Positions 1-5,905 of a stretch of 54,956 nucleotides of DNA are shown here, piece after piece (the stretch's first letter is position 1; every line of letters starts with the position of its first letter). The notes beneath the pieces were generated by a model. That model did no database searches, had not been told where the DNA came from, and worked only from the letters and a program-made list of their open reading frames with translations. Position numbers and translations under genes: made by a program. Origin of the DNA: a virus; IMG/VR virus record IMGVR_UViG_3300006805_000037, positions 1-54,956 of that record; one strand, given 5' to 3'.

Positions 1-552
1 AAACATGAGAACGTTCTGGTGTTCTCGCAAGGGACTACGGTTCACGAAAGCCAAAGCGCAATGCTGATGAACTTCTATCCGCAAGGAGTTCGCCAGCATG
101 AAGTCAATCTTCGCGCGAATAATAGCAGGCGGGCAAGCAATACCGTGATGGGCAAGCGGCCTTCGCATGAAGCCGACTTCAAGGTGAGCGCCGCCGGGTA
201 TCCTTCTTCAATGCTGAAGTTTGCGCGTGAGAAGAAGCTAGAGCATCCGACCCAGAAGCCGGTCGATATGTTCGCGTACCTCATTCGCTCCTATACGAAG
301 CCCGGCGATACTGTGATGGACTTTTGCATGGGCAGCGGAACGACTGCAGTCGCCGCACTCAGCACTGGCCGCTCATTCGTTGGCGTTGAAAAGGACCCCG
401 CGTATTTCGCGATAGCTGAGCGCCGGGTCCGTGAGGCGGCCGGGGGCTTCTTCGGCGGCGGCGTCAAGGTCAATACCGGGCTTGCCCCCATTTCGGCCGA
501 CCGGGTGTTCCGCCGGGCCGGTTCCAGCCGGGTCCCCCGGAACGGCCGCTAA
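1..552 (+). CDS. DNA methyltransferase, N6-adenine/N4-cytosine type (5' end outside window)
   Basis: The frame is open from the first base, so the N-terminus lies outside the window and 183 residues are visible. The C-terminal half carries TQKP, then KPGDTVMDFCMGSGTT, then FVGVEKDP, which is the S-adenosylmethionine-binding region (motif X, motif I FxGxG, motif II) of site-specific DNA methyltransferases. The catalytic (D/N)PPY motif is not visible and should lie upstream, so the order is catalytic motif before SAM site, as in the beta class that includes CcrM. It would methylate phage or host DNA, to protect against restriction or alter gene control. It is the only clear plus-strand gene and converges on the minus-strand genes to its right. 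The last 35 residues are glycine and arginine rich and run into a GC-rich non-coding element. Target sequence unknown. Confidence 0.87.
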   Translation, partial: KHENVLVFSQGTTVHESQSAMLMNFYPQGVRQHEVNLRANNSRRASNTVMGKRPSHEADFKVSAAGYPSSMLKFAREKKLEHPTQKPVDMFAYLIRSYTKPGDTVMDFCMGSGTTAVAALSTGRSFVGVEKDPAYFAIAERRVREAAGGFFGGGVKVNTGLAPISADRVFRRAGSSRVPRNGR

Positions 553-571
553 CCCGGCCCCGGAACCCCCG

Positions 572-630
572 CCCGGCGGCCCAGAAACCGGGTCTACGCT
601 CGTTCCCGGCCCCGGCCGGTATCTCTGCCG
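572..630. repeat. Conserved GC-rich intergenic element, copy A
   Basis: First of four copies of an element whose core on the plus strand reads GGCCCAGAAACCGGGTCT followed by (A/G)(C/T)G(C/T)NCGTT. The other copies are near 21325, 36616 and 50819. A strong hairpin lies just to its right, as in the other copies. It lies in the gap between the converging methyltransferase gene and the left-end minus-strand operon. Confidence 0.6.
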
Positions 631-674
631 CCCCGAAAGGCCGTAGGGCCTTCCCTGAGGCCCCGGAACGCGAA

Positions 675-698
675 AGGCCCCGGCGGGAACCGGGGCCT
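675..698. terminator. Hairpin between convergent genes, probable terminator
   Basis: A perfect 9-bp stem, AGGCCCCGG paired with CCGGGGCCT, closes a 6-base loop. On the minus strand it is followed by TTTCGCG, a short U tract. It sits after the last small minus-strand gene and after the plus-strand methyltransferase, so it could end transcription from both sides. Confidence 0.6.
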
Positions 699-723
699 CG
701 GGCTGCAACCAAAAGCGGCATTA

Positions 724-810
724 TCAGATAGCGCAACCTACAGCGAAGCCGACCGCCATGGCTAGGAAGCCGTTCACGGCCGCAAGGGTGAGCGCGCGTT
801 TGATGCTCAT
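724..810 (-). CDS. Tiny hydrophobic protein (28 aa)
   Basis: A 28-residue frame begins at ATG 810 with GGAAG seven bases upstream, and its start overlaps the stop of the preceding gene as ATGA. The product starts MSIKRALTL, continues as a hydrophobic stretch, and ends AVGCAI. It looks like a single membrane segment or a very short secreted or lipoprotein-like peptide. It is the last gene of the left-end operon. Function is unknown, and the short length makes it only moderately certain that it is translated. Confidence 0.5.
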   Translation of the reverse strand: MSIKRALTLAAVNGFLAMAVGFAVGCAI

Positions 811-1067
811 AGTTTTACTTCCTCACAATCGCCGGGGGCCAGTGACCAGATGCAAAAGTCGCCCCAGCTTGGACTCGCGTATCTGTAGTCGCGAACGTGA
901 TAGATGCGCCCGCCGCCGTTCGCCGGGCCGCCGTTGCGGTCAGTATGACTATCGACAATGAAGGTCATCCCTTCGCGGCCGTCCATGACGCGCCCAACAT
1001 GCTCGCCTTGAGCGGTCAGCTTAACGACCTTCACTTCAAATCTCAGTTCAGGTTCTTTTTCAGACAT
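807..1067 (-). CDS. Hypothetical protein (86 aa)
   Basis: I do not recognise this family. The protein begins MSEKEPELRFEVKVVKLT, then has a glycine- and asparagine-rich middle (NGGPANGGGR) and an aromatic C-terminal third containing SWGDFCIWSL. It has no membrane segment and looks like a small beta-rich domain. It overlaps the upstream 73-aa gene by 25 bases and is coupled to the 28-aa gene by ATGA. It belongs to the tightly packed left-end operon of tiny genes. Confidence 0.75.
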   Translation of the reverse strand: MSEKEPELRFEVKVVKLTAQGEHVGRVMDGREGMTFIVDSHTDRNGGPANGGGRIYHVRDYRYASPSWGDFCIWSLAPGDCEEVKL

Positions 1068-1264
1068 CGCAGTATGAACCCCTCAACGGTTTCGCCTATG
1101 AACATCCGCGTTTTCAAACGCGCTTCGAATTCGTCGTCCAACTCAACGGTGTACGTTCCATCTTCGTTGCGCTGGCTGTTCTCGCCTTCAAGCTTGTCGC
1201 CGCGCCCTTCGGTGAATTCCCTGAGCGCGGCCCATGCGTCGGCGGATATGCGATGCTCACCCAT
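1043..1264 (-). CDS. Hypothetical acidic protein (73 aa)
   Basis: The frame stays open to 1396, but ATG 1264 (MGEHRISADAW) is preferred because the upstream gene ends a few bases before it (8-base overlap) and a GGAAAGGCG ribosome site lies just upstream. The N-terminal half looks helical, the middle is acidic (NEDGTYTVELDDEFE), and the end is basic (RCLKKNLN). A DNA-binding or regulatory role is possible but is not shown by any motif. Function unknown. Confidence 0.7.
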   Translation of the reverse strand: MGEHRISADAWAALREFTEGRGDKLEGENSQRNEDGTYTVELDDEFEARLKTRMFIGETVEGFILRCLKKNLN

Positions 1265-1463
1265 AGGCTTCGCCTTTCCCCGGAATGCCTTCGGCCTTGT
1301 TCTCAATCGACGCCGCCAGAAGTTCGAACTCACCGGCCAAGCATCGAAGCTTGAAGCGGACTCGCCACTCGGGCGTGCCGTCAAGGCGCTCAGCATCCGT
1401 TTCGAATTCAGATGCCAAGCGCCTCAGCTTGCTAACCAGCGACCGCTTGCCGGTCATCTTCAT
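1257..1463 (-). CDS. Hypothetical basic helical protein (68 aa)
   Basis: The longest frame starts at 1571 but runs through the previous gene. ATG 1463 (MKMTGKRSLVSKLRRLASEF) follows AAAGG at a suitable distance and lies four bases after the upstream stop. The sequence is rich in Leu, Arg and Lys in a heptad-like pattern and is probably one or two amphipathic helices. No known domain is recognised. Confidence 0.65.
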   Translation of the reverse strand: MKMTGKRSLVSKLRRLASEFETDAERLDGTPEWRVRFKLRCLAGEFELLAASIENKAEGIPGKGEAYG

Positions 1464-1467
1464 GGGC

Positions 1468-1680
1468 TTAACCTTTCGCATCGTTCTTATGTTCGGCAAC
1501 GTAAGCGTCGGCAAGCTTCGCCATGCGGGTGAGTTCTTCAATGGCTGAACGCTGCCCTTGCGCGTTGCCATCGCGCAAGATGACCAGATAGGTAGGAAGG
1601 ATTTCTTCCCAAGTCGGCGTCATGTCAATGAAGCCGACCAGCTTCTTGACGTTCTCAATTGGTTTGCTTGGGGTCGTCAT
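1468..1680 (-). CDS. Hypothetical helical protein (70 aa)
   Basis: It begins MTTPSKPIENVKKLVGFIDM and continues as an amphipathic helical protein containing TWEEILPTYLVILRDG and a C-terminal ELTRMAKLADAYVAEH stretch. A clear GGAAAG ribosome site precedes ATG 1680, whose start overlaps the upstream stop as ATGA. Function unknown. Confidence 0.75.
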   Translation of the reverse strand: MTTPSKPIENVKKLVGFIDMTPTWEEILPTYLVILRDGNAQGQRSAIEELTRMAKLADAYVAEHKNDAKG

Positions 1681-1928
1681 GACTTTCCTTTCGTGAGTTC
1701 GAAGTCTTCAAGAACCATCTTGGCGGCGTTGAATGCGAGCGGGCCGACTCTGTAGCCGTACAAAGAACCGTCAGCCGTTCGGAAGTACCAGCGAACCGGC
1801 GGAACGCCATCTTCCGGTTCGTTGGTGAAACACCAAAGCGTACCGGCGGGCTTGCCGTCATTCTCAACGGCAACGCGGAACACCGGCGAACCTTTGACCT
1901 GAGGAATTGCGGTAAGCGTAAGCATCAT
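1677..1928 (-). CDS. Hypothetical protein (83 aa)
   Basis: ATG 1928 (MMLTLTAIPQVKG) is chosen over the longer frame to 1991 because it overlaps the upstream stop as ATGA. The protein looks beta-rich, with paired aromatic segments (GTLWCFTNE, VRWYFRTADGSLYGY), and ends in a helix, VLEDFELTKGKS. No family is recognised. A small soluble domain acting on a host target is possible but is inference from the context of tiny accessory genes. Confidence 0.7.
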   Translation of the reverse strand: MMLTLTAIPQVKGSPVFRVAVENDGKPAGTLWCFTNEPEDGVPPVRWYFRTADGSLYGYRVGPLAFNAAKMVLEDFELTKGKS

Positions 1929-2182
1929 TTTGTCTCTAGCGTTGCGGTCAGGCGACCAAACTCGCCTTCCCATGCTGGCGTATGGTCCCATAGCGCGAAC
2001 TTCGGCTGACCCAGATGCATGAAGCCGGTTGCTATCATGCTTTCCGGCGGAATGACATCAGCAACGTACCGGCGGCGCTTCTGGTAGGTGATACCGTTGA
2101 ACCGAATGAGATAGGTTGCGGTTCGCTTCCCCGCGCCGGGGCCGATACCGCCGCGCTTGCCGTAGCTGGTTTCCTTAGCCAT
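1925..2182 (-). CDS. Hypothetical protein (85 aa)
   Basis: It begins MAKETSYGKRGGIGPGAGKR with a flexible glycine-rich head, followed by a probable beta domain (TYLIRFNGITYQKRRRYVADV). GGAAAGAG lies upstream of ATG 2182, and the gene overlaps its upstream neighbour by 8 bases. No known motif. Function unknown. Confidence 0.75.
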   Translation of the reverse strand: MAKETSYGKRGGIGPGAGKRTATYLIRFNGITYQKRRRYVADVIPPESMIATGFMHLGQPKFALWDHTPAWEGEFGRLTATLETK

Positions 2183-2363
2183 CAGCCGACTCTTTCCAAA
2201 CTATGCAAGCAACTTCGATTGTGACCACTTCACCTAACGCTAGGCGACCCATGACGAAAGCAACAGCCTCAAGTTCGCTTCCGAACTCGTGCCTGACAAG
2301 CCGCGACCGCCAGTCACGGCGAACCCCTTCAAGTAAAGTCAGGCTTTCCAGCGTTCTAGGCAT
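2175..2363 (-). CDS. Hypothetical protein (62 aa)
   Basis: It begins MPRTLESLTLLEGVRRDW and has a hydrophobic C-terminal part (LGEVVTIEVACIVWKES). GGAAGG precedes the ATG, which shares a base with the upstream stop (TGATG). No recognisable domain. Confidence 0.72.
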   Translation of the reverse strand: MPRTLESLTLLEGVRRDWRSRLVRHEFGSELEAVAFVMGRLALGEVVTIEVACIVWKESADG

Positions 2364-2794
2364 CAGTGCGTTCCTTCCTTCACGTCACCGCAATGGCGGC
2401 AAGCAATGACCGGCCAAGTCTCGCCGGTAGGTTCGCCATCGTCATCTATTTCGTCTTCCTCATACAGCCGATAGTCATGCTCAGCGCATGACCAGCAACC
2501 GGAGTGGCCGTCGAACTTCTGCAAGTACGCCGGGCCGTTCTCGGGGTCGCCGTCCGGGTAGCGCATCTTCGTCACCGGCTTGCCGCGCTCAGCGAGAATG
2601 ATAGCGCGGATGCGCATCGCCTGTTCGGTTGAGTTGACCGCATCTTGGTCACAAAACAGGTCGGCCATGTTCGCAACGACTTCATAACCCAAGTCGCGCT
2701 CGCAGCGGGCGAGAACTTCCCGGCAAGCCATAACCTTGAGCGTGAAGCCTTTCGGGCGCTTCGACCTGCTTGGCGTTCCATAGGGGCGCGTCAT
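2363..2794 (-). CDS. Hypothetical protein with two CxxC pairs (143 aa)
   Basis: ATG 2794 (MTRPYGTPSR) follows AGGAA and is preferred; ATG 2821 would add nine residues but has no ribosome site. The first 70 residues look helical with several Cys. The C-terminal third has GCWSCAEHDY and then CRHCGDVKEGTH separated by an acidic insert, so two CxxC pairs could bind one zinc ion in a knuckle. A small zinc-binding adaptor is the best structural guess. Function unknown. Confidence 0.7.
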   Translation of the reverse strand: MTRPYGTPSRSKRPKGFTLKVMACREVLARCERDLGYEVVANMADLFCDQDAVNSTEQAMRIRAIILAERGKPVTKMRYPDGDPENGPAYLQKFDGHSGCWSCAEHDYRLYEEDEIDDDGEPTGETWPVIACRHCGDVKEGTH

Positions 2795-2818
2795 GGGCTG
2801 AGGTTCCTGTTTCGGATA

Positions 2819-2834
2819 CATACGATGGTCGTTT
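2819..2834 (-). promoter_or_regulatory. Recurrent CGATTGTC-type motif, site 1
   Basis: The plus strand reads CATACGATGGTCGTTT here, matching 15 of 16 bases at 47075-47090. It lies about 25 bases upstream of the chosen start at 2794. Related sites lie before three other minus-strand genes. It may be a promoter part or an operator; the role is inferred. Confidence 0.4.
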
Positions 2835-3028
2835 TACGCGGCAAGAGCGCGCGCGGCGAATACCATGTTCTTGATGACCGTGCTGCGGCGCTGAATGTAG
2901 CCGACTTCAGTGAGCGCGATGCACTCGTCGGCGGTGAAGCACTCTATCATTTCGCTGGCGGTATAGCGCGTCACGTATTCGCTACGGTTGCCTTCAGTGA
3001 CCAAGAGATAAATGATGCCTTCAACCAT
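2834..3028 (-). CDS. Hypothetical protein (64 aa)
   Basis: ATG 3028 (MVEGIIYLLVTEG) lies eight bases after a GGAG ribosome site, so it is preferred over the upstream ATG at 3052. The product has a short hydrophobic N-terminus, then TRYTASEMIECFTADECIAL, and an alanine-rich basic tail. It is the first of the run of tiny genes downstream of the HNH endonuclease gene. Function unknown. Confidence 0.68.
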   Translation of the reverse strand: MVEGIIYLLVTEGNRSEYVTRYTASEMIECFTADECIALTEVGYIQRRSTVIKNMVFAARALAA

Positions 3029-3051
3029 TGGAAAAACTCCGGGGGGTTTCA

Positions 3052-3064
3052 AGTGCGATTGTCC
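3052..3064 (-). promoter_or_regulatory. Recurrent CGATTGTC-type motif, site 2
   Basis: The plus strand reads AGTGCGATTGTC, identical over 12 bases to the site at 35505. It is about 25 bases upstream of the start at 3028, in the short gap after the HNH gene. Confidence 0.4.
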
Positions 3065-3081
3065 AAACCTACCGCCCAGAA

Positions 3082-3098
3082 GTTAACAAGTGGTTAAC
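3082..3098. promoter_or_regulatory. Paired GTTAAC sites downstream of HNH gene
   Basis: Two copies of the palindrome GTTAAC have centres 11 bp apart (GTTAAC-AAGTG-GTTAAC). The second copy contains the TAA stop of the HNH gene. An almost identical pair lies just upstream of that gene at 3588-3604, so the endonuclease gene is bracketed by a direct repeat of about 25 bp. This could be an operator pair or a footprint of insertion. Confidence 0.5.
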
Positions 3099-3564
3099 GC
3101 CATCTTTTGCCAGTCCGTATGTAACTGATGGTTGCCGTACTGACGCCAAGCTGGCGGGCGAGCGCGGCCCCTGACAGTTTTGAGCGCCTGACCATCGCGG
3201 CTTGCTTAGCCGTCAGCTTTGCCCACGGACTTCTCTCGCCCCTTGAATGCGTACCGTCTCTAACTCGGTCGGCTGAGTTTTGTTTCGGCGTTTTCCAGCT
3301 TAGATGCTTTGGGGCAATGCAACCTTTTGTAGCGTTACGGCAAGAGTGGCAAGCCATATGCTTAGAAGTCGGCGGCGGCCCGTTGATGGCTTCACAGACG
3401 ACGCGATGCACATTAACTGACTTGCCGCCGGTTCTTCTATTGGCGTAGCCCGGCCCGCTAAATGCGAAAGGCCACAATAGGCATTGCGTGCCTTTGTAGC
3501 TCAACGCCTTCTCAAAGAAGACCCGCGTCTCACCGTACTTAGCTTTTCTGCGCTTATGTTTCAT
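3094..3564 (-). CDS. HNH homing endonuclease with C-terminal helix-turn-helix
   Basis: This is a 156-residue protein. Residues 50-100 hold an HNH/zinc core: VNVHRVVCEAINGPP with H53, then C72xxC75, C82 and H87 (CIAPKHLSW), and N96 in the TPKQNSADR helix. The C-terminal 30 residues, including ALARQLGVSTATISYIR, form a helix-turn-helix like those of free-standing phage homing endonucleases. Such enzymes nick or cut DNA and spread their own gene. Unlike the other three HNH genes here, it stands alone between a probable terminator and the left-end operon. Its flanks are a duplicated GTTAAC repeat. Function is confident as HNH nuclease; target unknown. Confidence 0.88.
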   Translation of the reverse strand: MKHKRRKAKYGETRVFFEKALSYKGTQCLLWPFAFSGPGYANRRTGGKSVNVHRVVCEAINGPPPTSKHMACHSCRNATKGCIAPKHLSWKTPKQNSADRVRDGTHSRGERSPWAKLTAKQAAMVRRSKLSGAALARQLGVSTATISYIRTGKRWR

Positions 3565-3587
3565 CTGAACATCGTAACGCGCGAATA

Positions 3588-3628
3588 GTTAACAAAGTGT
3601 TAACGGCAAGATCTTAAATTTAGTTAAC
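3588..3628. promoter_or_regulatory. Three GTTAAC sites upstream of HNH gene
   Basis: GTTAAC occurs at 3588-3593, 3599-3604 and 3623-3628. The first two are 11 bp apart as in the downstream pair, and the sequence around them (AGTTAACAA...GTTAAC...ATCTT) matches that pair. The region is AT-richer than its surroundings and may hold the promoter and operator for the HNH gene and left-end operon. No clear -35/-10 pair could be fixed. Confidence 0.4.
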
Positions 3629-3639
3629 AGGACAAGGTA

Positions 3640-3672
3640 GGGGCCGGGATGGCATCACAACACCCCGGCCCC
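3640..3672 (-). terminator. Hairpin at end of the tail and lysis module
   Basis: GGGGCCGGG pairs with CCCGGCCCC across a 15-base loop. It follows the stop of the last tail gene (3727) in the direction of minus-strand transcription. The following sequence is only weakly U-rich (TACCTTGT), so efficiency is uncertain. Confidence 0.55.
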
Positions 3673-3726
3673 CGAACGCGCACGCAAACCCCCCAAGAAC
3701 AAGCCGCGTGCGCGAACTTGTTGCAG

Positions 3727-4131
3727 TCAGGTTCCGATAATGAAATTCAAGTCACCGGCAAGAAAGGCTACGTTCTGCCCGATGGCCACGCTGTACGGGC
3801 CGCCGGGCAGCGCCTTCGCTGCTAGCATGTTTCCAGACGTGCTTGCGTCAAACACAGCAGCATGGCTGAAGTCAACAGCGCCAGCGCTTGCGCCAAAGTC
3901 AGCATCGGCATCGGAAACAAGTTCGTTGTCCGTATCGTTTTCGGCCAGCGCCGCCCATGTGATAGCGAGTCGGCCACCGGCAGCAATGTCAGTCGTAACC
4001 TCAGTGCCAGCGCCACGCGGGTCGCCGTCAAACAAAGCGAGGTAGACGTCGGCCGGTGCGGTTGGCATATCGTTACCGGCAAGCCAGCGGGCGATTTTGT
4101 TTCCCAGATATTTGGTCAGGTCAGAAGCCAT
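3727..4131 (-). CDS. Tail-associated structural protein, Gp80-like
   Basis: This 134-residue protein begins MASDLTKYLGNKIARWLAGN, then has DVYLALFDGDPRGAGTEV and ends in a beta-rich part. The 'xYLALFxxDPxxxGTEV' signature is shared by small phage tail or capsid-fibre proteins of the Gp80 type. GGAG lies nine bases upstream of the ATG. It is the last gene of the late operon, after the lysis genes and before a hairpin. Its exact place in the particle is unknown. Confidence 0.6.
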   Translation of the reverse strand: MASDLTKYLGNKIARWLAGNDMPTAPADVYLALFDGDPRGAGTEVTTDIAAGGRLAITWAALAENDTDNELVSDADADFGASAGAVDFSHAAVFDASTSGNMLAAKALPGGPYSVAIGQNVAFLAGDLNFIIGT

Positions 4132-4143
4132 GTCTTGTTTCTC

Positions 4144-4599
4144 CTATTTGGAAGGCAGCGGGAACGGGGGCAGCAGGTCGGATAGAACAACAAAAGCGAA
4201 CGCGAAGCCGATTGAGCATAGCCAATACTTGTGGCCCCAGCTTGACGGCGTGAAAAGGTAAATGCATCTCACGAACGCTAAAATAAGCATCGCAGCCGCG
4301 ATAGAAAAAAGCGTGGCTATCCAGTCATTCAGATAGTCAGGTAGCATCTGCCTGTCATTCTGAACGCGGAACAAAACCCAGACATTGAACGAGCGCAGCG
4401 CCTCAGCAGAGAACAACCACCATAGCGCGCACGAAACCATCACCCCCGGCTCTTGCGTCCAGCCCTTGCCCACGTCCCACCAAACAAGCGTCAAGTGAAT
4501 GCTTATAGCGATGGCCAAGCATGCAGACAAAGGAAACAACGCGGCATTGAAGTGCTCGCGGGCAACCAAGTGGAAGTGCAAGAAGTCAATGCCCTGCAT
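4144..4599 (-). CDS. Membrane protein, four predicted transmembrane segments
   Basis: ATG 4599 (MQGIDFLHFHLVAREH) follows an AGGAAGG ribosome site and is preferred over the frame start at 4668, which runs inside the upstream gene. The 151-residue product has about four hydrophobic segments: FPLSACLAIAISIHLTLVWW, MVSCALWWLFSAEAL, IATLFSIAAAMLILAFV and WLCSIGFAFAFVVLSDLL. It lies at the end of the lysis cluster, so a holin or lysis-modulating role is possible, but the length and topology do not match a holin class I can name. Confidence 0.68.
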   Translation of the reverse strand: MQGIDFLHFHLVAREHFNAALFPLSACLAIAISIHLTLVWWDVGKGWTQEPGVMVSCALWWLFSAEALRSFNVWVLFRVQNDRQMLPDYLNDWIATLFSIAAAMLILAFVRCIYLFTPSSWGHKYWLCSIGFAFAFVVLSDLLPPFPLPSK

Positions 4600-4846
4600 G
4601 CGTTCGGTCCTTCCTGATTGACATTTCAAATTCTGAAAAGCTTTTAGTTCGCATCTTGGCTTGCTCAAGAGCGCCGCGCAAGCGTTGATTGCTGTGCCTT
4701 CGGTCGGCGACGGCGGTCGTCACTTCTTCAACGACCTTTCTGTGGTCTTGAAGTGCTTTCTCTATTGACGCGTCAATCAAGTCATCAACAGACGCGTCCC
4801 TTGCAATGCCCAAACTTTTCAAAAGAGTACGCATGAGAAAACCCAT
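4586..4846 (-). CDS. Small helical/coiled-coil protein (86 aa)
   Basis: ATG 4846 (MGFLMRTLLKSLGIARD) is chosen because the longer frame runs into the upstream gene and GGAAGG precedes this ATG. The protein is nearly all helix with heptad-like charge patterns (LIDASIEKALQDHRKVVEEV). The first 12 residues are amphipathic and could lie on a membrane. It overlaps the membrane-protein gene that follows by 14 bases. Function unknown; location suggests lysis or virion assembly. Confidence 0.62.
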   Translation of the reverse strand: MGFLMRTLLKSLGIARDASVDDLIDASIEKALQDHRKVVEEVTTAVADRRHSNQRLRGALEQAKMRTKSFSEFEMSIRKDRTHAGH

Positions 4847-4850
4847 TGTG

Positions 4851-5369
4851 TTAAGCCTTCCGGCGCTGCCTGTTGATTTTCGCTTTGAGTTCGCCAAGGG
4901 AGCGGTCAACATTGACTATTGTGTTTCTGGTGTCAGTCGAAACGCCAATCATGGCGCGCATGGCTTCGCTGATTGCGTTAACGACCAAATTCATTCTCGA
5001 ATTGTCGTCAATCAAACGCTCGTAGTGCATCCTTATGCGCTCGCTCAACGCGTCGAACGCAGACGCCTGCTTTGAAACAACGTCAGCTAGCTCTTCGGTT
5101 ATCTCGTTGCGTTCCTTCGTCTCGGCCAGCATGGCGTAAAGCGCCGTCTTGCTGTCATTCAATGCGGCATTGAGAACGTCACGCTCAGCCAATCTGTAGC
5201 CGTAGACCTTGTTTGAGTGCTTCCACAGCAAAGCTATGACAGCAGATAGAACCGTGATGACGCCCATTAGGACAATAATGATGGCACCAGCGACGCCCAT
5301 TCCTTTGAGGGTTTCCCCCACAAAAATGGTGTCGCCAGCGCCTAGCAGCGTGATCCCCAGCATTGCCAT
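4851..5369 (-). CDS. Membrane protein with two N-terminal membrane helices and a coiled coil
   Basis: The open frame reaches ATG 5462, but that ATG has no ribosome site and would overlap the GCW-type gene by 74 bases. ATG 5369 (MAMLGITLLGAGDTIF), after GGAAAGG, is preferred and gives 172 residues. Two hydrophobic helices (MAMLGITLLGAG; VAGAIIIVLMGVITVLSAVIALLW) are followed by about 120 residues of charged helix with many Asn, Glu and Arg. The layout resembles phage membrane proteins of lysis clusters. Whether it acts as holin, antiholin or a superinfection factor cannot be told from sequence. Confidence 0.6.
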   Translation of the reverse strand: MAMLGITLLGAGDTIFVGETLKGMGVAGAIIIVLMGVITVLSAVIALLWKHSNKVYGYRLAERDVLNAALNDSKTALYAMLAETKERNEITEELADVVSKQASAFDALSERIRMHYERLIDDNSRMNLVVNAISEAMRAMIGVSTDTRNTIVNVDRSLGELKAKINRQRRKA

Positions 5370-5388
5370 CACAGCTACACCTTTCCAG

Positions 5389-5568
5389 TTACTTCCAGCA
5401 GCCCTGCGCGCGGCCGAAATTGTTGTGCTTGAGCGCCTGAGCCTTGGTGCTTTCTGCGTCATGGCGTGACGGCTTGAATTTCTCCCAGCCGTCGCACCCC
5501 CAGCCTGCGCAGTCCGTCAGTAGCGTGAGCGCGAGAAGCGCCGCCAGTGTTGTGATTGCCCTAGTCAA
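5389..5568 (-). CDS. Short exported protein with GCW C-terminus, o-spanin-like candidate
   Basis: This 59-residue gene starts with TTG at 5568, after AGGGGA; no ATG exists in frame. The product begins MTRAITTLAALLALTLLTDC, a signal peptide followed by a cysteine, then AGWGCDGWEKFKPSRHDAES and ends FGRAQGCWK. Proteins with the 'xxGWxxxxPSRxD...HNxFGxxQGCW' pattern occur in lysis regions of alphaproteobacterial phages; that statement is from memory. An outer-membrane lipoprotein (o-spanin) is plausible, although Asp before the Cys is a poor lipobox. Its start overlaps the 111-aa membrane-protein gene by 8 bases. Confidence 0.6.
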   Translation of the reverse strand: MTRAITTLAALLALTLLTDCAGWGCDGWEKFKPSRHDAESTKAQALKHNNFGRAQGCWK

Positions 5569-5896
5569 TGAAGTCCCCTTTCTTATCGAGTTCGGCGTCG
5601 ACTTCTGAAGGCTTCATGTTGTCGACGCGCCGGTTGACATCAAGGCGGTTGCTGATTGCCTTGTCTCGCTTCTCTTTATCGGCAAGCCGCGCGTTCGCGG
5701 CTCCCCTGTTTCTGCCCGCAATGTACGCGGTGAATGCGGCGGCAATGGCGAGAATTGCCACCTTGACCGGCTTGGGCAGCAAGGCCCAGACCGGCGCAAG
5801 ATACGGGTACACGAACCCTAGGGCCACGGCCGCCGCTATGACGTAGCCCCACCACGGGATGTTATCGACCACGGCATTCCAGACTATCTGCAACAT
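5561..5896 (-). CDS. Membrane protein with helical tail, i-spanin or holin candidate
   Basis: This 111-residue protein has two hydrophobic segments (WWGYVIAAAVALGFVYPYLA and PVKVAILAIAAAFTAYIAG), then a charged helical part GRNRGAANARLADKEKRDK and a tail ending ELDKKGDFID. AGGAGG precedes the ATG. Directly downstream, overlapping by 8 bases, is the short GCW protein, an arrangement like inner and outer spanin pairs. The presence of two membrane segments also allows a holin. It follows the endolysin gene by nine bases. Confidence 0.62.
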   Translation of the reverse strand: MLQIVWNAVVDNIPWWGYVIAAAVALGFVYPYLAPVWALLPKPVKVAILAIAAAFTAYIAGRNRGAANARLADKEKRDKAISNRLDVNRRVDNMKPSEVDAELDKKGDFID

Positions 5897-5905
5897 GGCA
5901 GCCTC

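Noticed and set aside
373-736. Minus-strand frames of 88-111 codons over the methyltransferase end and GC-rich element
   Set aside because: They lack ribosome sites and arise from GC-rich, stop-poor sequence. They overlap the conserved non-coding element and a terminator.
805-835. CACAATCGCC near 826 as another copy of the CGATTGTC motif
   Set aside because: It lies inside the coding sequence of the 86-aa gene and is only a partial match in a different context.
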